Shown: positions 44,976-53,066 of the stretch, in pieces
Numbering within the stretch: the first letter of the stretch is position 1
How the letters are laid out: every line of letters begins with the position of its first letter
Assembly: GCA_022452035.1 (NCBI GenBank)
Contig: JAKURV010000009.1
Span: 14,496-72,952, forward strand
Direction of reading: 5' to 3'
Source: Acidimicrobiales bacterium
GTDB lineage: Bacteria > Actinomycetota > Acidimicrobiia > Acidimicrobiales > MedAcidi-G1
Length of the DNA: 58,457 nt
Program-made: the position numbers and the translations under genes
The notes under the pieces: generated by a model
What the model saw: only the letters and a program-made list of their open reading frames with translations
Databases searched by the model: none
What the model was told of the DNA's origin: nothing

Positions 44976-46442
44976 GTGCCCCGACCGAACATCTTGCTGG
45001 TCACCTTGGACCAGTGGAGAGGCGACTGCCTGGGAGCGGCCGGCCATCCGGTGGTCCGTACACCCCATCTGGACCGGTTGGCCGCCGAGGGGATTCGGTT
45101 TACTTCCCACTACGCCCAGGCGGCGCCGTGCGGTCCTAGCCGGGCCAGCCTGCTGACCGGCACCTACCAACATGTGCACCGGTCGGTTCAGAACGGCACT
45201 CCGCTGGACGCCCGCTTTACCAATGTGGCCCTCGAGGCCCGAGTTGCTGGATACGACCCGGTGCTGTTCGGCCACACCGATACCACGGTGGACCCGCGCA
45301 CCGTGCCTGACGACGATCCCCGTCTCGAGGACTACGAGGGCCCGCTGCCCGGATTCCGCGTAGCCCTGGAACTCCCCGAGCATCGGGAAGCTTGGTACCG
45401 GTGGCTGGAGGATCGGGGCCATGACATCTCGGACCGCGGGCGGTTCCTGCGACCCCGCGCCGACGTGTCCATCCCCGACGGACGGGGAGCCAGTTGGCCT
45501 CCTTCCCCGTTCGCTACAGACGAGACGGAAACGGCGTTTGTGGTGGGCGAGGTGCTCGACGAGCTGGAGCGGTTGTCGGCCGATGGCGAACCCTGGTTTG
45601 TCCACGCCTCGATCTACCGTCCCCACCCCCCGTTCGTGGTACCCGAGCCATACAACGACCTGGTGGACCCGGCCGAAGTCCCGGAACCGATCGTCGACGA
45701 ACCGGGCGACAACCACCCGTTCCTGGCGGCCGCGCGAGCCTGGGTCGCGCCGCCCGCGGATCCGTTGGACCTCCGCCAGGTGCGCGCCACCTACTACGGG
45801 ATGATGGCCGAGGTGGATGCCCAGATGGGGCGTCTACTCACGGGTCTTGACGACCTAGGGGTGGCCGACCAGACGGTGGTCGTGGTCACGTCAGACCACG
45901 GCGAGATGCTGGGAGATCACGGCCTCATGTCCAAGCTGGGGTTCTTTGACCAGTCGTTCCACATCCCGCTGATCATCCGGTATCCGGCTCTTGACGGGCC
46001 GGCAGGCGGGGTGGTGGACCGGTTTACGGAGAACGTGGACCTAATGCCCACCCTGCTGGATCTGGCCGGTGCCGAGGTTCCGAGGCAGTGCCAGGGGCGG
46101 TCGCTACGTCCCTTTCTGGCCGGCGAGGAGCCCGACCAGTGGCGGTCGGCCGTTCACTGGGAGTACGACTTTCGCCTCTTTGCCGGGGTGGCGGACCTGC
46201 CCGGGAACCAGTGCAACCTGGCTGTGCACCGCGACCGGACGGGTAAGTACGTCCACTTCGCCGGCTGGCCGGCGCTGTTCTACGACCTCGTCGACGACCC
46301 AGGCGAGCGTCGACCGTTGGCGGCTCACCCCTCGATGGCTGACCATGCGGCGGCCCTCCTGGGTTGGAGAATGGCCACCGACGAACAGGAGTTGTCCGAC
46401 CACCTCGCCCTGCCGGGTGGGATGGTCGTCTTGGACGCCTGA
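44976..46442 (+). CDS. Sulfatase of the phosphonate monoester hydrolase type
   Basis: This 488-residue alkaline-phosphatase-superfamily enzyme has NILLVTLDQWRGDCLG (metal ligands), TPHLDRLAAEGIRFTSHYAQAAPCGPSRASLLTG with C52 in a C-x-P-S-R motif for conversion to formylglycine, and TSDHGEMLGDHGLMSK. The order QNGTPLDARFTN, GYDPVLFGHTDTTVDPRT and YRPHPPFVVPEPY closely follows bacterial phosphonate monoester hydrolases and their promiscuous sulfatase relatives. A formylglycine-generating enzyme is required and not in the window. No signal peptide is seen, so the enzyme is probably cytoplasmic. It is a stand-alone gene facing a convergent MFS gene. Confidence 0.88.
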   Translation: MPRPNILLVTLDQWRGDCLGAAGHPVVRTPHLDRLAAEGIRFTSHYAQAAPCGPSRASLLTGTYQHVHRSVQNGTPLDARFTNVALEARVAGYDPVLFGHTDTTVDPRTVPDDDPRLEDYEGPLPGFRVALELPEHREAWYRWLEDRGHDISDRGRFLRPRADVSIPDGRGASWPPSPFATDETETAFVVGEVLDELERLSADGEPWFVHASIYRPHPPFVVPEPYNDLVDPAEVPEPIVDEPGDNHPFLAAARAWVAPPADPLDLRQVRATYYGMMAEVDAQMGRLLTGLDDLGVADQTVVVVTSDHGEMLGDHGLMSKLGFFDQSFHIPLIIRYPALDGPAGGVVDRFTENVDLMPTLLDLAGAEVPRQCQGRSLRPFLAGEEPDQWRSAVHWEYDFRLFAGVADLPGNQCNLAVHRDRTGKYVHFAGWPALFYDLVDDPGERRPLAAHPSMADHAAALLGWRMATDEQELSDHLALPGGMVVLDA

Positions 46443-46448
46443 CAGCTG

Positions 46449-46482
46449 CCTCGGGAGTGGGGGCGACACCGGAGTCCCGAGG
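46449..46482. terminator. Hairpin between sulfatase and convergent MFS gene
   Basis: CCTCGGGA (46449-46456) pairs perfectly with TCCCGAGG (46475-46482); the 18-base loop is G/C-rich. It lies between two convergent stops and suits a bidirectional terminator. Confidence 0.55.
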
Positions 46483-46492
46483 TGTCTCTCAG

Positions 46493-47764
46493 TTAGACCT
46501 CTCGTCTGCCGTTGAGAAGGAAATGACGGCGGTACATCACCGCCATGACTGCCACTGCTAGTGGGGCAGCTGTGAATGCGAGGCTGGCGCTCCGGTAGTC
46601 GCCGAACACGTCACTACCGAGCGAGAAGGCGAGTGCTCCCATTGAGGAGCCCAGAACACTCAGAAAGCCCAGGAAGCCGGTAATTGACCCAAGGTGTCCG
46701 ACTCCGAAAAGTGCAGGGAGCAGAGCAGCATTCATGGAGGCCATAGCCCCCATGCTCAGTCCGAGCATCAGGACATAGCCGAGAACCGCCCCGAACGAGA
46801 TCGCAGAACCCCCGAGGAAGGTCGTCAGGGCTACCAGGACGGCAGAAGTAGCGGGCAGCCAAGGGCGGATCGCGCGGTCTGCAAGCCAGCCGACGCTCAG
46901 GCCCCCCACTATCGATCCCACGGCCGTAGGTAGGAACATGGCGGCGGCCTCGGAGTTCGAGTAACCGATCTCGCCTAGGAGATTGCTCTGGTGGAATATC
47001 AGGCCGGTCCCAAGAAGCGAACCACTAACCGTCACCGCTGCCAGTGTCCAAAACGACCCCGTTCGCACCGCCACAGCCCGGACCACCGATGTAACACCAC
47101 GATCCAAGAGGATTGGAGTGTCGGAGTTACCGCCGTCAGGCACCTGACCGAGATTGGCGGGTCGGTCCACAAAGCCGAATAGACCGATCGGGACCACTGT
47201 TAGGAAGATCGCCGCCGCGGCTACCAACCAGGCTTGCCGCCAACCCCAAGTTTCGATGGTGAGGGCCAGAAGAACTGGAACGACGCTCATTCCGCTAAAG
47301 GTCACCGTTGTCTTCACACCCATGGCGAATCCGCGACGTTGGTTGAACCAGTGCGCCACAGCCACGTTTGAAGTCAGGCTAAGAGCGCCCTGACCTAGGA
47401 AGCGGATCCCTAGGAAACCGACTGTCAGCCAGACAACGCCGTGGATCATCGACATGTGGGCGAGGGCGCCAGCGAAGATCACACCGAGTATCACTGTGGC
47501 CCGCCGAACACCGACGCTATCGACCCAAGTCCCGAGTCTCGGCTGGAGGCCAGAAGCCACCAATGTGCCGACTAGGTATGCGCTGGCGATGGCCGAATCG
47601 GAAAGATCAAGGCCCGACGAAAGGTGTTCACGAAAAACCGAGACGCCCATCGACTGACCGGGTCCTGTGAGGATGCCGACAAGGGAAGCCAGCCCGACCA
47701 TGTGCCAGCCATAGAAGCCAGCAGGCGAGCGGGCGCCCCTACGGGCTGGACCTTCTCGAAGCAT
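46493..47764 (-). CDS. MFS transporter (monocarboxylate/oxalate-formate antiporter-like)
   Basis: This 423-residue protein has about twelve membrane segments. It begins FYGWHMVGLASLVGILTGPGQSMGVSVF, with the AHWFNQRRGFAMGVKTTVTFSGMSVVP segment typical of the MCT-like group, and a second half starting near SFWTLAAVTVSGSLLGTGLIFHQSNLLGEIGYSNSEAAAM. The substrate is probably a small organic acid. Two 60-base samples of this gene have 57% and 63% G+C, against 75% in a sample of lysC, so it may be a more recent arrival. Confidence 0.85.
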   Translation of the reverse strand: MLREGPARRGARSPAGFYGWHMVGLASLVGILTGPGQSMGVSVFREHLSSGLDLSDSAIASAYLVGTLVASGLQPRLGTWVDSVGVRRATVILGVIFAGALAHMSMIHGVVWLTVGFLGIRFLGQGALSLTSNVAVAHWFNQRRGFAMGVKTTVTFSGMSVVPVLLALTIETWGWRQAWLVAAAAIFLTVVPIGLFGFVDRPANLGQVPDGGNSDTPILLDRGVTSVVRAVAVRTGSFWTLAAVTVSGSLLGTGLIFHQSNLLGEIGYSNSEAAAMFLPTAVGSIVGGLSVGWLADRAIRPWLPATSAVLVALTTFLGGSAISFGAVLGYVLMLGLSMGAMASMNAALLPALFGVGHLGSITGFLGFLSVLGSSMGALAFSLGSDVFGDYRSASLAFTAAPLAVAVMAVMYRRHFLLNGRREV

Positions 47765-47942
47765 CAGGGAACGCTAGTGCTCAAGGAATTATCTAACTGG
47801 TCCAAGGAGAGCAAGTCGTAAGTGCGCTACGGGGCACGCAACATCTGCCACACGCGGCCCAGTGGCCTAGGTGTCTCTGCACCAAGGGGATCGTTCCTCG
47901 CCTACCACGCTCCTCATGAAGACATGACAGACTCCAACCGCG
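47765..47942. other. Divergent intergenic region
   Basis: This 178-base spacer separates the MFS gene (leftward) and the DUF2061 gene (rightward). It should contain both promoters. I see no convincing operator, RNA or gene. Confidence 0.4.
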
Positions 47943-48488
47943 ATGAGGGAGCATCCCGAAAACCCGATCTTCGGACCTGAGGACCCGCGCCTGGATCCTC
48001 CTAATCCTCCAGAGATCCAGCCGGCGCGCTCGATCGCCAAGGCGATCTCCTGGCGGGTGGTGGGGACACTCGACACCCTGATCCTGTCCTTCGTCATCCT
48101 GAGCTTTCTCGGTCCATTCTTCGGTCTTGAGGAAGCAAGCAGCGCCGACAAGATAAGAACTGCGGCCTTCATTGCGTTAACCGAAGTCGCAACCAAGATG
48201 GCGCTCTACTACCTGCATGAGCGGCTCTGGTCCCGGCTGCAATGGAACCGCACCCTGGACGAGGAAGGCCACTACCGGGACGGTCGGTGGCGTTCGGCCA
48301 CCAAGACAGCGACGTGGCGGGTGTTAGCAAGTGCGGACACCATGTTGCTGGGGTTCATCTTCACCGGCAATCTGGCGACAGCCATCTCGATCGGCGGGTT
48401 CGAGATCATCACAAAGTTGGTGCTCTATTTCTTCCACGAGCGGTACTGGGCTCGGATCCGCTGGGGGATCATCCCGGGGACTGTGTGA
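47943..48488 (+). CDS. Membrane protein with two DUF2061 domains
   Basis: This 181-residue protein carries two copies of the DUF2061 unit. The first is RSIAKAISWRVVGTLDTLILSFVILSFLG with EVATKMALYYLHERLWSRLQW; the second is RSATKTATWRVLASADTMLLGFIFTG with EIITKLVLYFFHERYWARIRW. Each unit has two hydrophobic helices and a conserved YxHERxW end. The function of the family is unknown; in some genomes it neighbours sulfate-assimilation genes. It converges on the siderophore-interacting protein gene. Confidence 0.85.
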   Translation: MREHPENPIFGPEDPRLDPPNPPEIQPARSIAKAISWRVVGTLDTLILSFVILSFLGPFFGLEEASSADKIRTAAFIALTEVATKMALYYLHERLWSRLQWNRTLDEEGHYRDGRWRSATKTATWRVLASADTMLLGFIFTGNLATAISIGGFEIITKLVLYFFHERYWARIRWGIIPGTV

Positions 48489-48527
48489 GGTTCGAGCCGG
48501 ATCACAAGTTGTCCAAATACAGGCCCA

Positions 48528-48550
48528 AAACCGACGGCCTCAGTCGGTTT
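48528..48550. terminator. Bidirectional hairpin with A/T ends
   Basis: AAACCGAC (48528-48535) and GTCGGTTT (48543-48550) form a perfect eight-pair stem with a seven-base loop. The A and T runs at its ends give a short T tract in both directions, as expected between convergent genes. It overlaps the stop of the siderophore-interacting protein gene. Confidence 0.65.
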
Positions 48551-49331
48551 CAGAAACGCCGCCGCGGCCGTGCTTCCAGTAGCCCCGGACAACAGCGTGG
48601 GAGCGGGAAAGACCCCGCTCGTCGAAGAGATGACGGCGAATGCGCTGGACGGCGGCCGCCTCGCCGGCAGCCCATACCCGTGCGTCAGGAGCTATCTGTG
48701 CGCTGGTGACAGCGGCGAAGAGAGAATCGCCAGGGGTTGAGCCAGCCTTAAGTTGACACCACTGAATGGTCGCACCTGGGTGAGCGGGCAACTCGAGGCG
48801 TCCGTCAGGATGCCGGACCTCGATGAGTACCTCCACCTCGGCCTCCGGAGGCAGCGCTCGAAGAAGCATGGAGATGGCAGGAAGTGCCGACTCGTCACCT
48901 GCGAGCAGGAACGAGCGAACTGCCGGATCAATCTCGTATCCGCGCCCTGTGCCAGAGACGGCAACACGATCCCCTGCCTTGGCCGTATCTACCCACGCGG
49001 AAAGAATCCCGTTTCCGTGTCGGACAACCTCGATATCGAGTTCGAGCGGACCGGGCCTGAACGAGAGCGGGGTGAGTGTTCGGATAGTCGGCCGGCTGCC
49101 GTCCGCGAACAGGAACTCATTCCCGGCCCATGTGGGCAGGACGACCTCGGTTGGATCTCCCGGAAGCAGGACACGCACGCTGGCGGCCGGTAGCCCGGGG
49201 TCGAGCCCTTGGAGCATCGGCCCGGCGAGAGTGATCCGAACCATGTGGGGGTTACGTGGCTCAATCCGAGCCACCTCGACTATGCGAAACGGTGGGGGTT
49301 CCCGACGGGCGCGAATCGCTTTCACGACCAC
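48540..49331 (-). CDS. Siderophore-interacting protein (FAD-dependent ferric-siderophore reductase)
   Basis: This 263-residue protein has the SIP/ViuB architecture. The N-terminal FAD domain contains PHMVRITLAGPML, TIRTLTPLSFRPGPLELDIEVVRHGNGILSAWV and VSGTGRGYEID. The C-terminal NAD(P)-like domain contains FLLAGDESALPAISMLL and ends with the family signature VVRGYWKHGRGG. Members release iron from imported siderophores in the cytoplasm. No siderophore transporter is nearby. Confidence 0.9.
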   Translation of the reverse strand: MVVKAIRARREPPPFRIVEVARIEPRNPHMVRITLAGPMLQGLDPGLPAASVRVLLPGDPTEVVLPTWAGNEFLFADGSRPTIRTLTPLSFRPGPLELDIEVVRHGNGILSAWVDTAKAGDRVAVSGTGRGYEIDPAVRSFLLAGDESALPAISMLLRALPPEAEVEVLIEVRHPDGRLELPAHPGATIQWCQLKAGSTPGDSLFAAVTSAQIAPDARVWAAGEAAAVQRIRRHLFDERGLSRSHAVVRGYWKHGRGGVSETD

Positions 49332-49402
49332 GCAGCAGTGCCGTATTCGGTGCAGAACCCGCCCTGGTCGGCCACGCGGCGAGTCTTACACCCAGCCGCC
49401 TC

Positions 49403-49424
49403 AACTGGTTTGGTCGAACCAGTT
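49403..49424. promoter_or_regulatory. Palindrome between DUF971 and siderophore-interacting protein genes
   Basis: AACTGGTT (49403-49410) and AACCAGTT (49417-49424) are perfect arms around TGGTCG. It lies 13 bases past the DUF971 stop and 72 bases upstream of the next start, so it could be a terminator for one gene or an operator for the other. Confidence 0.5.
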
Positions 49425-49436
49425 CGGGACGTCCTC

Positions 49437-49751
49437 CTAGTCGTTGCTCCAGTCACTCATCTCCCGCAACAATTCGAAGGTGTAGATGCCCGTGCTGTGA
49501 TCGTCGTTCCAGATGATGTTCAATCCCCATGCGCCATGGAGTGCGGCATCCTTGATCTGTAGTCGGGCTGGGCTGCCATGACGGGGCCAGGCTGCCTCTC
49601 CACGTTCCCGTAGTGAACGACAGGCCGCGCATGGGCAAAACAGGCGAAGTCGCATTAAATCGAGTTCCGCAACGTGCCCGTCAGCGAACGTGACAGTCAG
49701 CCCACGACTTCGTTTGACGACAACATCAACGACGTCGTGACGGTCCTCCAC
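49437..49751 (-). CDS. DUF971 family protein
   Basis: This 104-residue protein is a stand-alone DUF971 (gamma-butyrobetaine hydroxylase-like N-terminal) domain. It has LTVTFADGHVAELDLMRLRLFCPCAACRS with the CPCAxC metal site and GAWGLNIIWNDDHSTGIYTFELL. The fold binds zinc or iron and has been linked to iron-sulfur metabolism and to 2-oxoglutarate oxygenases. Its neighbour encodes an iron-release protein, consistent with an iron theme. Confidence 0.87.
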   Translation of the reverse strand: MEDRHDVVDVVVKRSRGLTVTFADGHVAELDLMRLRLFCPCAACRSLRERGEAAWPRHGSPARLQIKDAALHGAWGLNIIWNDDHSTGIYTFELLREMSDWSND

Positions 49752-49923
49752 TTAGACATCATGCCTCGGCATCGAACCCGACTTGTTAGGCCACCACCTG
49801 GCAGTAGGCGAGGCCCTCCACAGGACATGCGCACAACGGTGTCGAAATAGAGTCAAAACTGGAGTTCAACGTGTGGCATGCAGAACCGAACGAGGAATAC
49901 GTGCCCAACACTCGAAAAGTTCA

Positions 49924-50550
49924 ATGATGACCAACGTGTCCGGCGGCAGCGACGGGCGTTCCGTTGTTAAGGGGACCATCTCGTCAGCGGCATTTGCCAG
50001 CGGAGACCAGTTCGTCATCGGTTACTGGCCACAGTCACCGCTCGGGCCCTTTCACGACATCATGTGGCTCGACGCGAACGACACCAGAACCCTGATTGCC
50101 TCCTCACGAGACGCAGCCAACTTCATCACGAGTACCTATCACTTCGATCACGTCCTGGTCGCGTCGCTTCATGTTGAGAGCGAGGGAGCAACCACGACGG
50201 CTTGGACCGACAAACTTGAGATACAGATGGCCGGAGGCCGGCTACGCCCCCTTCCGCTCCGGCGCCCACTCGCCGCGACCCGCTACATCGAAGCGCCCAT
50301 CGCAAGATGGCTAATGGGTGTCGAAACCTACGGGTTGAGCCCGACCGGCGCCCGCGAGTGGTATCAGACCCGCGGTTGGCGGTGGGTAAGGACCGCCACC
50401 GCCCGGAACAAAAACGAGGACCTTGGGGAACTGGTCGAGGTCACCCGACCCATGAACGTCGGATTCTCCAACCCACCGAGGCGAGCTTCGATCGTCGCGG
50501 TCACCGTCACGATCGAACGACCCGCCGCCGGCAGCGAGTCTGGGACCTGA
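49924..50550 (+). CDS. Protein of unknown function
   Basis: This 208-residue protein begins MMTNVSGGSDGRSVVKGTIS. It then has FVIGYWPQSPLGPFHDIMWLD, a middle part SSRDAANFITSTYHFDHVLVASLHVESEG, and a C-terminal half with EAPIARWLMGVETYGLSPTGAREWYQTRGWRW and a beta-rich tail. No family, signal peptide or membrane segment is recognised. The ATG at 49924 is preferred over upstream in-frame starts because the sequence before it is low-complexity in character. It lies 18 bases before the permuted amine oxidase gene and may share its transcript. Confidence 0.6.
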   Translation: MMTNVSGGSDGRSVVKGTISSAAFASGDQFVIGYWPQSPLGPFHDIMWLDANDTRTLIASSRDAANFITSTYHFDHVLVASLHVESEGATTTAWTDKLEIQMAGGRLRPLPLRRPLAATRYIEAPIARWLMGVETYGLSPTGAREWYQTRGWRWVRTATARNKNEDLGELVEVTRPMNVGFSNPPRRASIVAVTVTIERPAAGSESGT

Positions 50551-50568
50551 GCACGGAGGCCCACCGGA

Positions 50569-51957
50569 ATGTCGAACACCCACATCCCCTACTCGCCGCT
50601 ACGCAGTCGTCGCGAGGTACTAGCCGGGCTGTCGTCTTTGGTCCTGGCAACCACGCTGGGCTGTGGACGCAGCGACCGCACCACGACCCCACCACTAACC
50701 ACGACCTCAAAGCTCCCAGCGTTATTCGACCATCGAATCACCCGCTGGGGTCAGGACCCCTGGTCCCGAGGTTCGTATTCGTACCTGGGTCCGGGAGCGT
50801 CGTCAGCTACCCGTCGGATGCTCGCCCGACCAATCGACGATCGTCTGTTCTTCGCCGGCGAGGCAACCGACACCGAGCACCCGGCAACCGTCCACGGTGC
50901 TCTCGCCTCAGGACAGCGGGCGGCTATCGAAATCCAGGAAGCCAGTAAGCCTGGTCCCATCGTGGTGATCGGTGCGGGCGTCGCCGGATTGGGAGCAGCA
51001 CGTGATTTGACCGCCGCTGGACGCGAGGTGGTAGTGCTCGAGTCACGCCAACGCATCGGGGGTCGTGTCTGGTCGGACACCGTGGGCGGTGCCCCAGTTG
51101 ACCTTGGCGGCTCCTGGCTACACGGGCTGCGGGACAACCCGCTGACCGATCTAGCGGCCTCGCTGGACATCGACCTGATCCGCACCGACTACGAAGACGC
51201 GGTGCTGTTCGATGCCGACGGCAGGCTGGTGGACTGGTCCAACCTGGACCACCTGTACGACCTGGTTGAAGACATGCTGTCGTCTAGTCGGTCCACCAAA
51301 TCGATGGCGACAGCCGTGGATGAGTTACGCCGTCAGGTCGAGGTCGAGGACCGAAGACATCTGGAGTACGTGCTGGCCTCAGAGATTGACCACTGGTTCG
51401 CGGCGGGACCCGAGGACCTCGCCTTCTCCGGAGTCCACGAAGGTGGATGGTCACGAGGCGGTGACGCCATTCCCGCTACCTCCTACCGGCCGATCATCGA
51501 GCACCTGGCGACCGGCCTCGACATCCGTCTAGGTCATCCGGTTTCTGAAGTCATTCGCACCGAAAGCGGAATCCGGGTTACTACGGAGGAGACCGAGTTC
51601 CGCGGAGGGGCCGTCGTCATAACGGTCCCATTGGGAGTTCTCCAAGCCGGGACCATCCGGTTTGACCCCGCGCTCCCAACGGTTAAGTCGACAGCCATCC
51701 AAACCCTCGGCATGGGAACCATGGACAAGGTGGTGCTCCACTTCGAGGAGCCGTTCTGGGATCCCGACGTGGACCTGATCGCCTACGCCTCATCCGAACC
51801 CGGTCGGTTCATCGAGTGGTACAACGCAATTCCGTGGACCGGCCACCCGATCCTGGTCGGGTTCAACGCCGGCAGACCGGCAGTAGAGGTCGGATCCTGG
51901 AGTGACGAACGGATATTGACCGCCTCCCTGGACGTTCTAGGCCGCCTCCGCTGGTGA
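50569..51957 (+). CDS. Circularly permuted flavin amine oxidase, Tat lipoprotein
   Basis: This 462-residue secreted FAD enzyme has MAO-family parts in swapped order. Residues 12-32 are a Tat-like, lipoprotein-type signal (SRREVLAG and C32). Residues about 50-122 then contain what is normally the C-terminal end of the family: ITRWGQDPWSRGSYSY, RLFFAGEAT (92-100) and HPATVHGALASGQRAA. Only seven or so residues later comes the normal N-terminus: IVVIGAGVAGLGAARDL (131-147), LESRQRIGGRVWS and DLGGSWLHG. The protein ends in the middle domain (EPFWDPDVD to LDVLGRLRW), exactly where normal relatives continue into TRW. So sequence order is C-part then N-part with an intact frame of family-normal length. 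Substrate is unknown. Confidence 0.85.
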   Translation: MSNTHIPYSPLRSRREVLAGLSSLVLATTLGCGRSDRTTTPPLTTTSKLPALFDHRITRWGQDPWSRGSYSYLGPGASSATRRMLARPIDDRLFFAGEATDTEHPATVHGALASGQRAAIEIQEASKPGPIVVIGAGVAGLGAARDLTAAGREVVVLESRQRIGGRVWSDTVGGAPVDLGGSWLHGLRDNPLTDLAASLDIDLIRTDYEDAVLFDADGRLVDWSNLDHLYDLVEDMLSSSRSTKSMATAVDELRRQVEVEDRRHLEYVLASEIDHWFAAGPEDLAFSGVHEGGWSRGGDAIPATSYRPIIEHLATGLDIRLGHPVSEVIRTESGIRVTTEETEFRGGAVVITVPLGVLQAGTIRFDPALPTVKSTAIQTLGMGTMDKVVLHFEEPFWDPDVDLIAYASSEPGRFIEWYNAIPWTGHPILVGFNAGRPAVEVGSWSDERILTASLDVLGRLRW

Positions 51958-51995
51958 ACAAGCATGCCAATGTGGTCCGACGAGGACGGTGAGAG

Positions 51996-52646
51996 ATGGC
52001 TGACGGTGACTTTGACCTGGCTGACGCCTACGCCGTAGAGACCCCGGACGACAACCGTGACCTCTACGCCCGCTGGGCGGCGACCTACGAGTCGGCGTTC
52101 ATTGCCGACAACGGGTACGTGTACCACCTCGGGGTGGTCGGGTCGTTCGTCGACACGGCATCAGATGAGGACGACCCCGTCCTGGACGTGGGCTGCGGTA
52201 CCGGCCTGGTGGGAGTCGCCCTTCGGGCCACCGGCCCTTGGACTGTCGACGGGCTGGACCTGTCAACTGAGATGCTCGGAGAAGCCCGGGTCAAGGTCGC
52301 TGGTGAAGGGGATCCCGTCTACCGGCACCTCCATGAGGGCGACCTGACGGCCACTCTGGATATTCCGTCCGGGACCTACGGCGCCGTGGTCAGCTGCGGA
52401 ACCTTTACCCACGGACATGTTGGTCCAACGGCCTTCGACGAGCTGTACCGCATTACCCGACCCGGGGGGCTGTTCGCTATTGGGATCAACCCGGACCACT
52501 TCACGAACCTGGGTTTCGCCGATCGATTCGTCGACGACGTGGCGGCCGGTCGCATCACCGAACCGGTGATCCGACGGGTGAATACCTACGAGGCGGGTGA
52601 CCACGCCGGCCAACTCTCGCCAGTGGCCGTCTTCCGGACGCTCTAG
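51996..52646 (+). CDS. SAM-dependent methyltransferase (class I)
   Basis: This 216-residue protein has motif I VLDVGCGTGLVGVAL, motif II DGLDLSTEMLGEARVK, HLHEGDLTATLD, and motif III with AFDELYRITRPGGLFAIGIN. It begins with an acidic DFDLADAYAVETPDDNRDLYARWAATYES helix typical of small-molecule methyltransferases. It follows the amine oxidase gene by 38 bases and may act on the same compound. The substrate is unknown. Confidence 0.82.
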   Translation: MADGDFDLADAYAVETPDDNRDLYARWAATYESAFIADNGYVYHLGVVGSFVDTASDEDDPVLDVGCGTGLVGVALRATGPWTVDGLDLSTEMLGEARVKVAGEGDPVYRHLHEGDLTATLDIPSGTYGAVVSCGTFTHGHVGPTAFDELYRITRPGGLFAIGINPDHFTNLGFADRFVDDVAAGRITEPVIRRVNTYEAGDHAGQLSPVAVFRTL

Positions 52647-52664
52647 ACGCCCTCGCGGGCTGGT

Positions 52665-52859
52665 TCAGGCGACAGCGCAGGACATATCGGCGCCACAGCA
52701 CAAAGGCGATTTGATCTTGCCGTGGCCGTTAGGGCATTCGGAAACCTGGACGGTCGAGCCGTCATCCTTGGTCAGGATGGCGTCAACCAACGGTGTGTCA
52801 CAGGCTCCACAGGAGGCGTTGACGGACATGCCGCAGGACGAACATTCATAGGTGGCCAT
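52665..52859 (-). CDS. Small cysteine-rich zinc-ribbon-like protein
   Basis: This 64-residue protein starts at ATG 52859 behind GAGAGGGGA. It reads ATYECSSCGMSVNASCGACDTPLVDAILTKDDG, then a CPNGHGKIKSPLCCG tail. Eight cysteines in CxxC-like pairs suggest one or two metal-binding knuckles. It converges on the methyltransferase gene. Such proteins can be redox or metal chaperones; the role is unknown. Confidence 0.7.
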   Translation of the reverse strand: MATYECSSCGMSVNASCGACDTPLVDAILTKDDGSTVQVSECPNGHGKIKSPLCCGADMSCAVA

Positions 52860-53066
52860 TGGAGTTCCCCTCTCGCTAACGGTCGCCGTAAATCCTTCCA
52901 TACAGCCACTTCCTGCCCCAGGGATGCGAATGCCGGCCCAGTGTTCGGAGAGGCCCGACTCGAATACCCACCGTCTTGAACCCAGCGTCAGCTACCGCTC
53001 GGTGCCTCTGGCCCATCGAGTTCATGAGGAAACAGTTTCGCGGGCTCCTGTGATCTACTCATAGGG

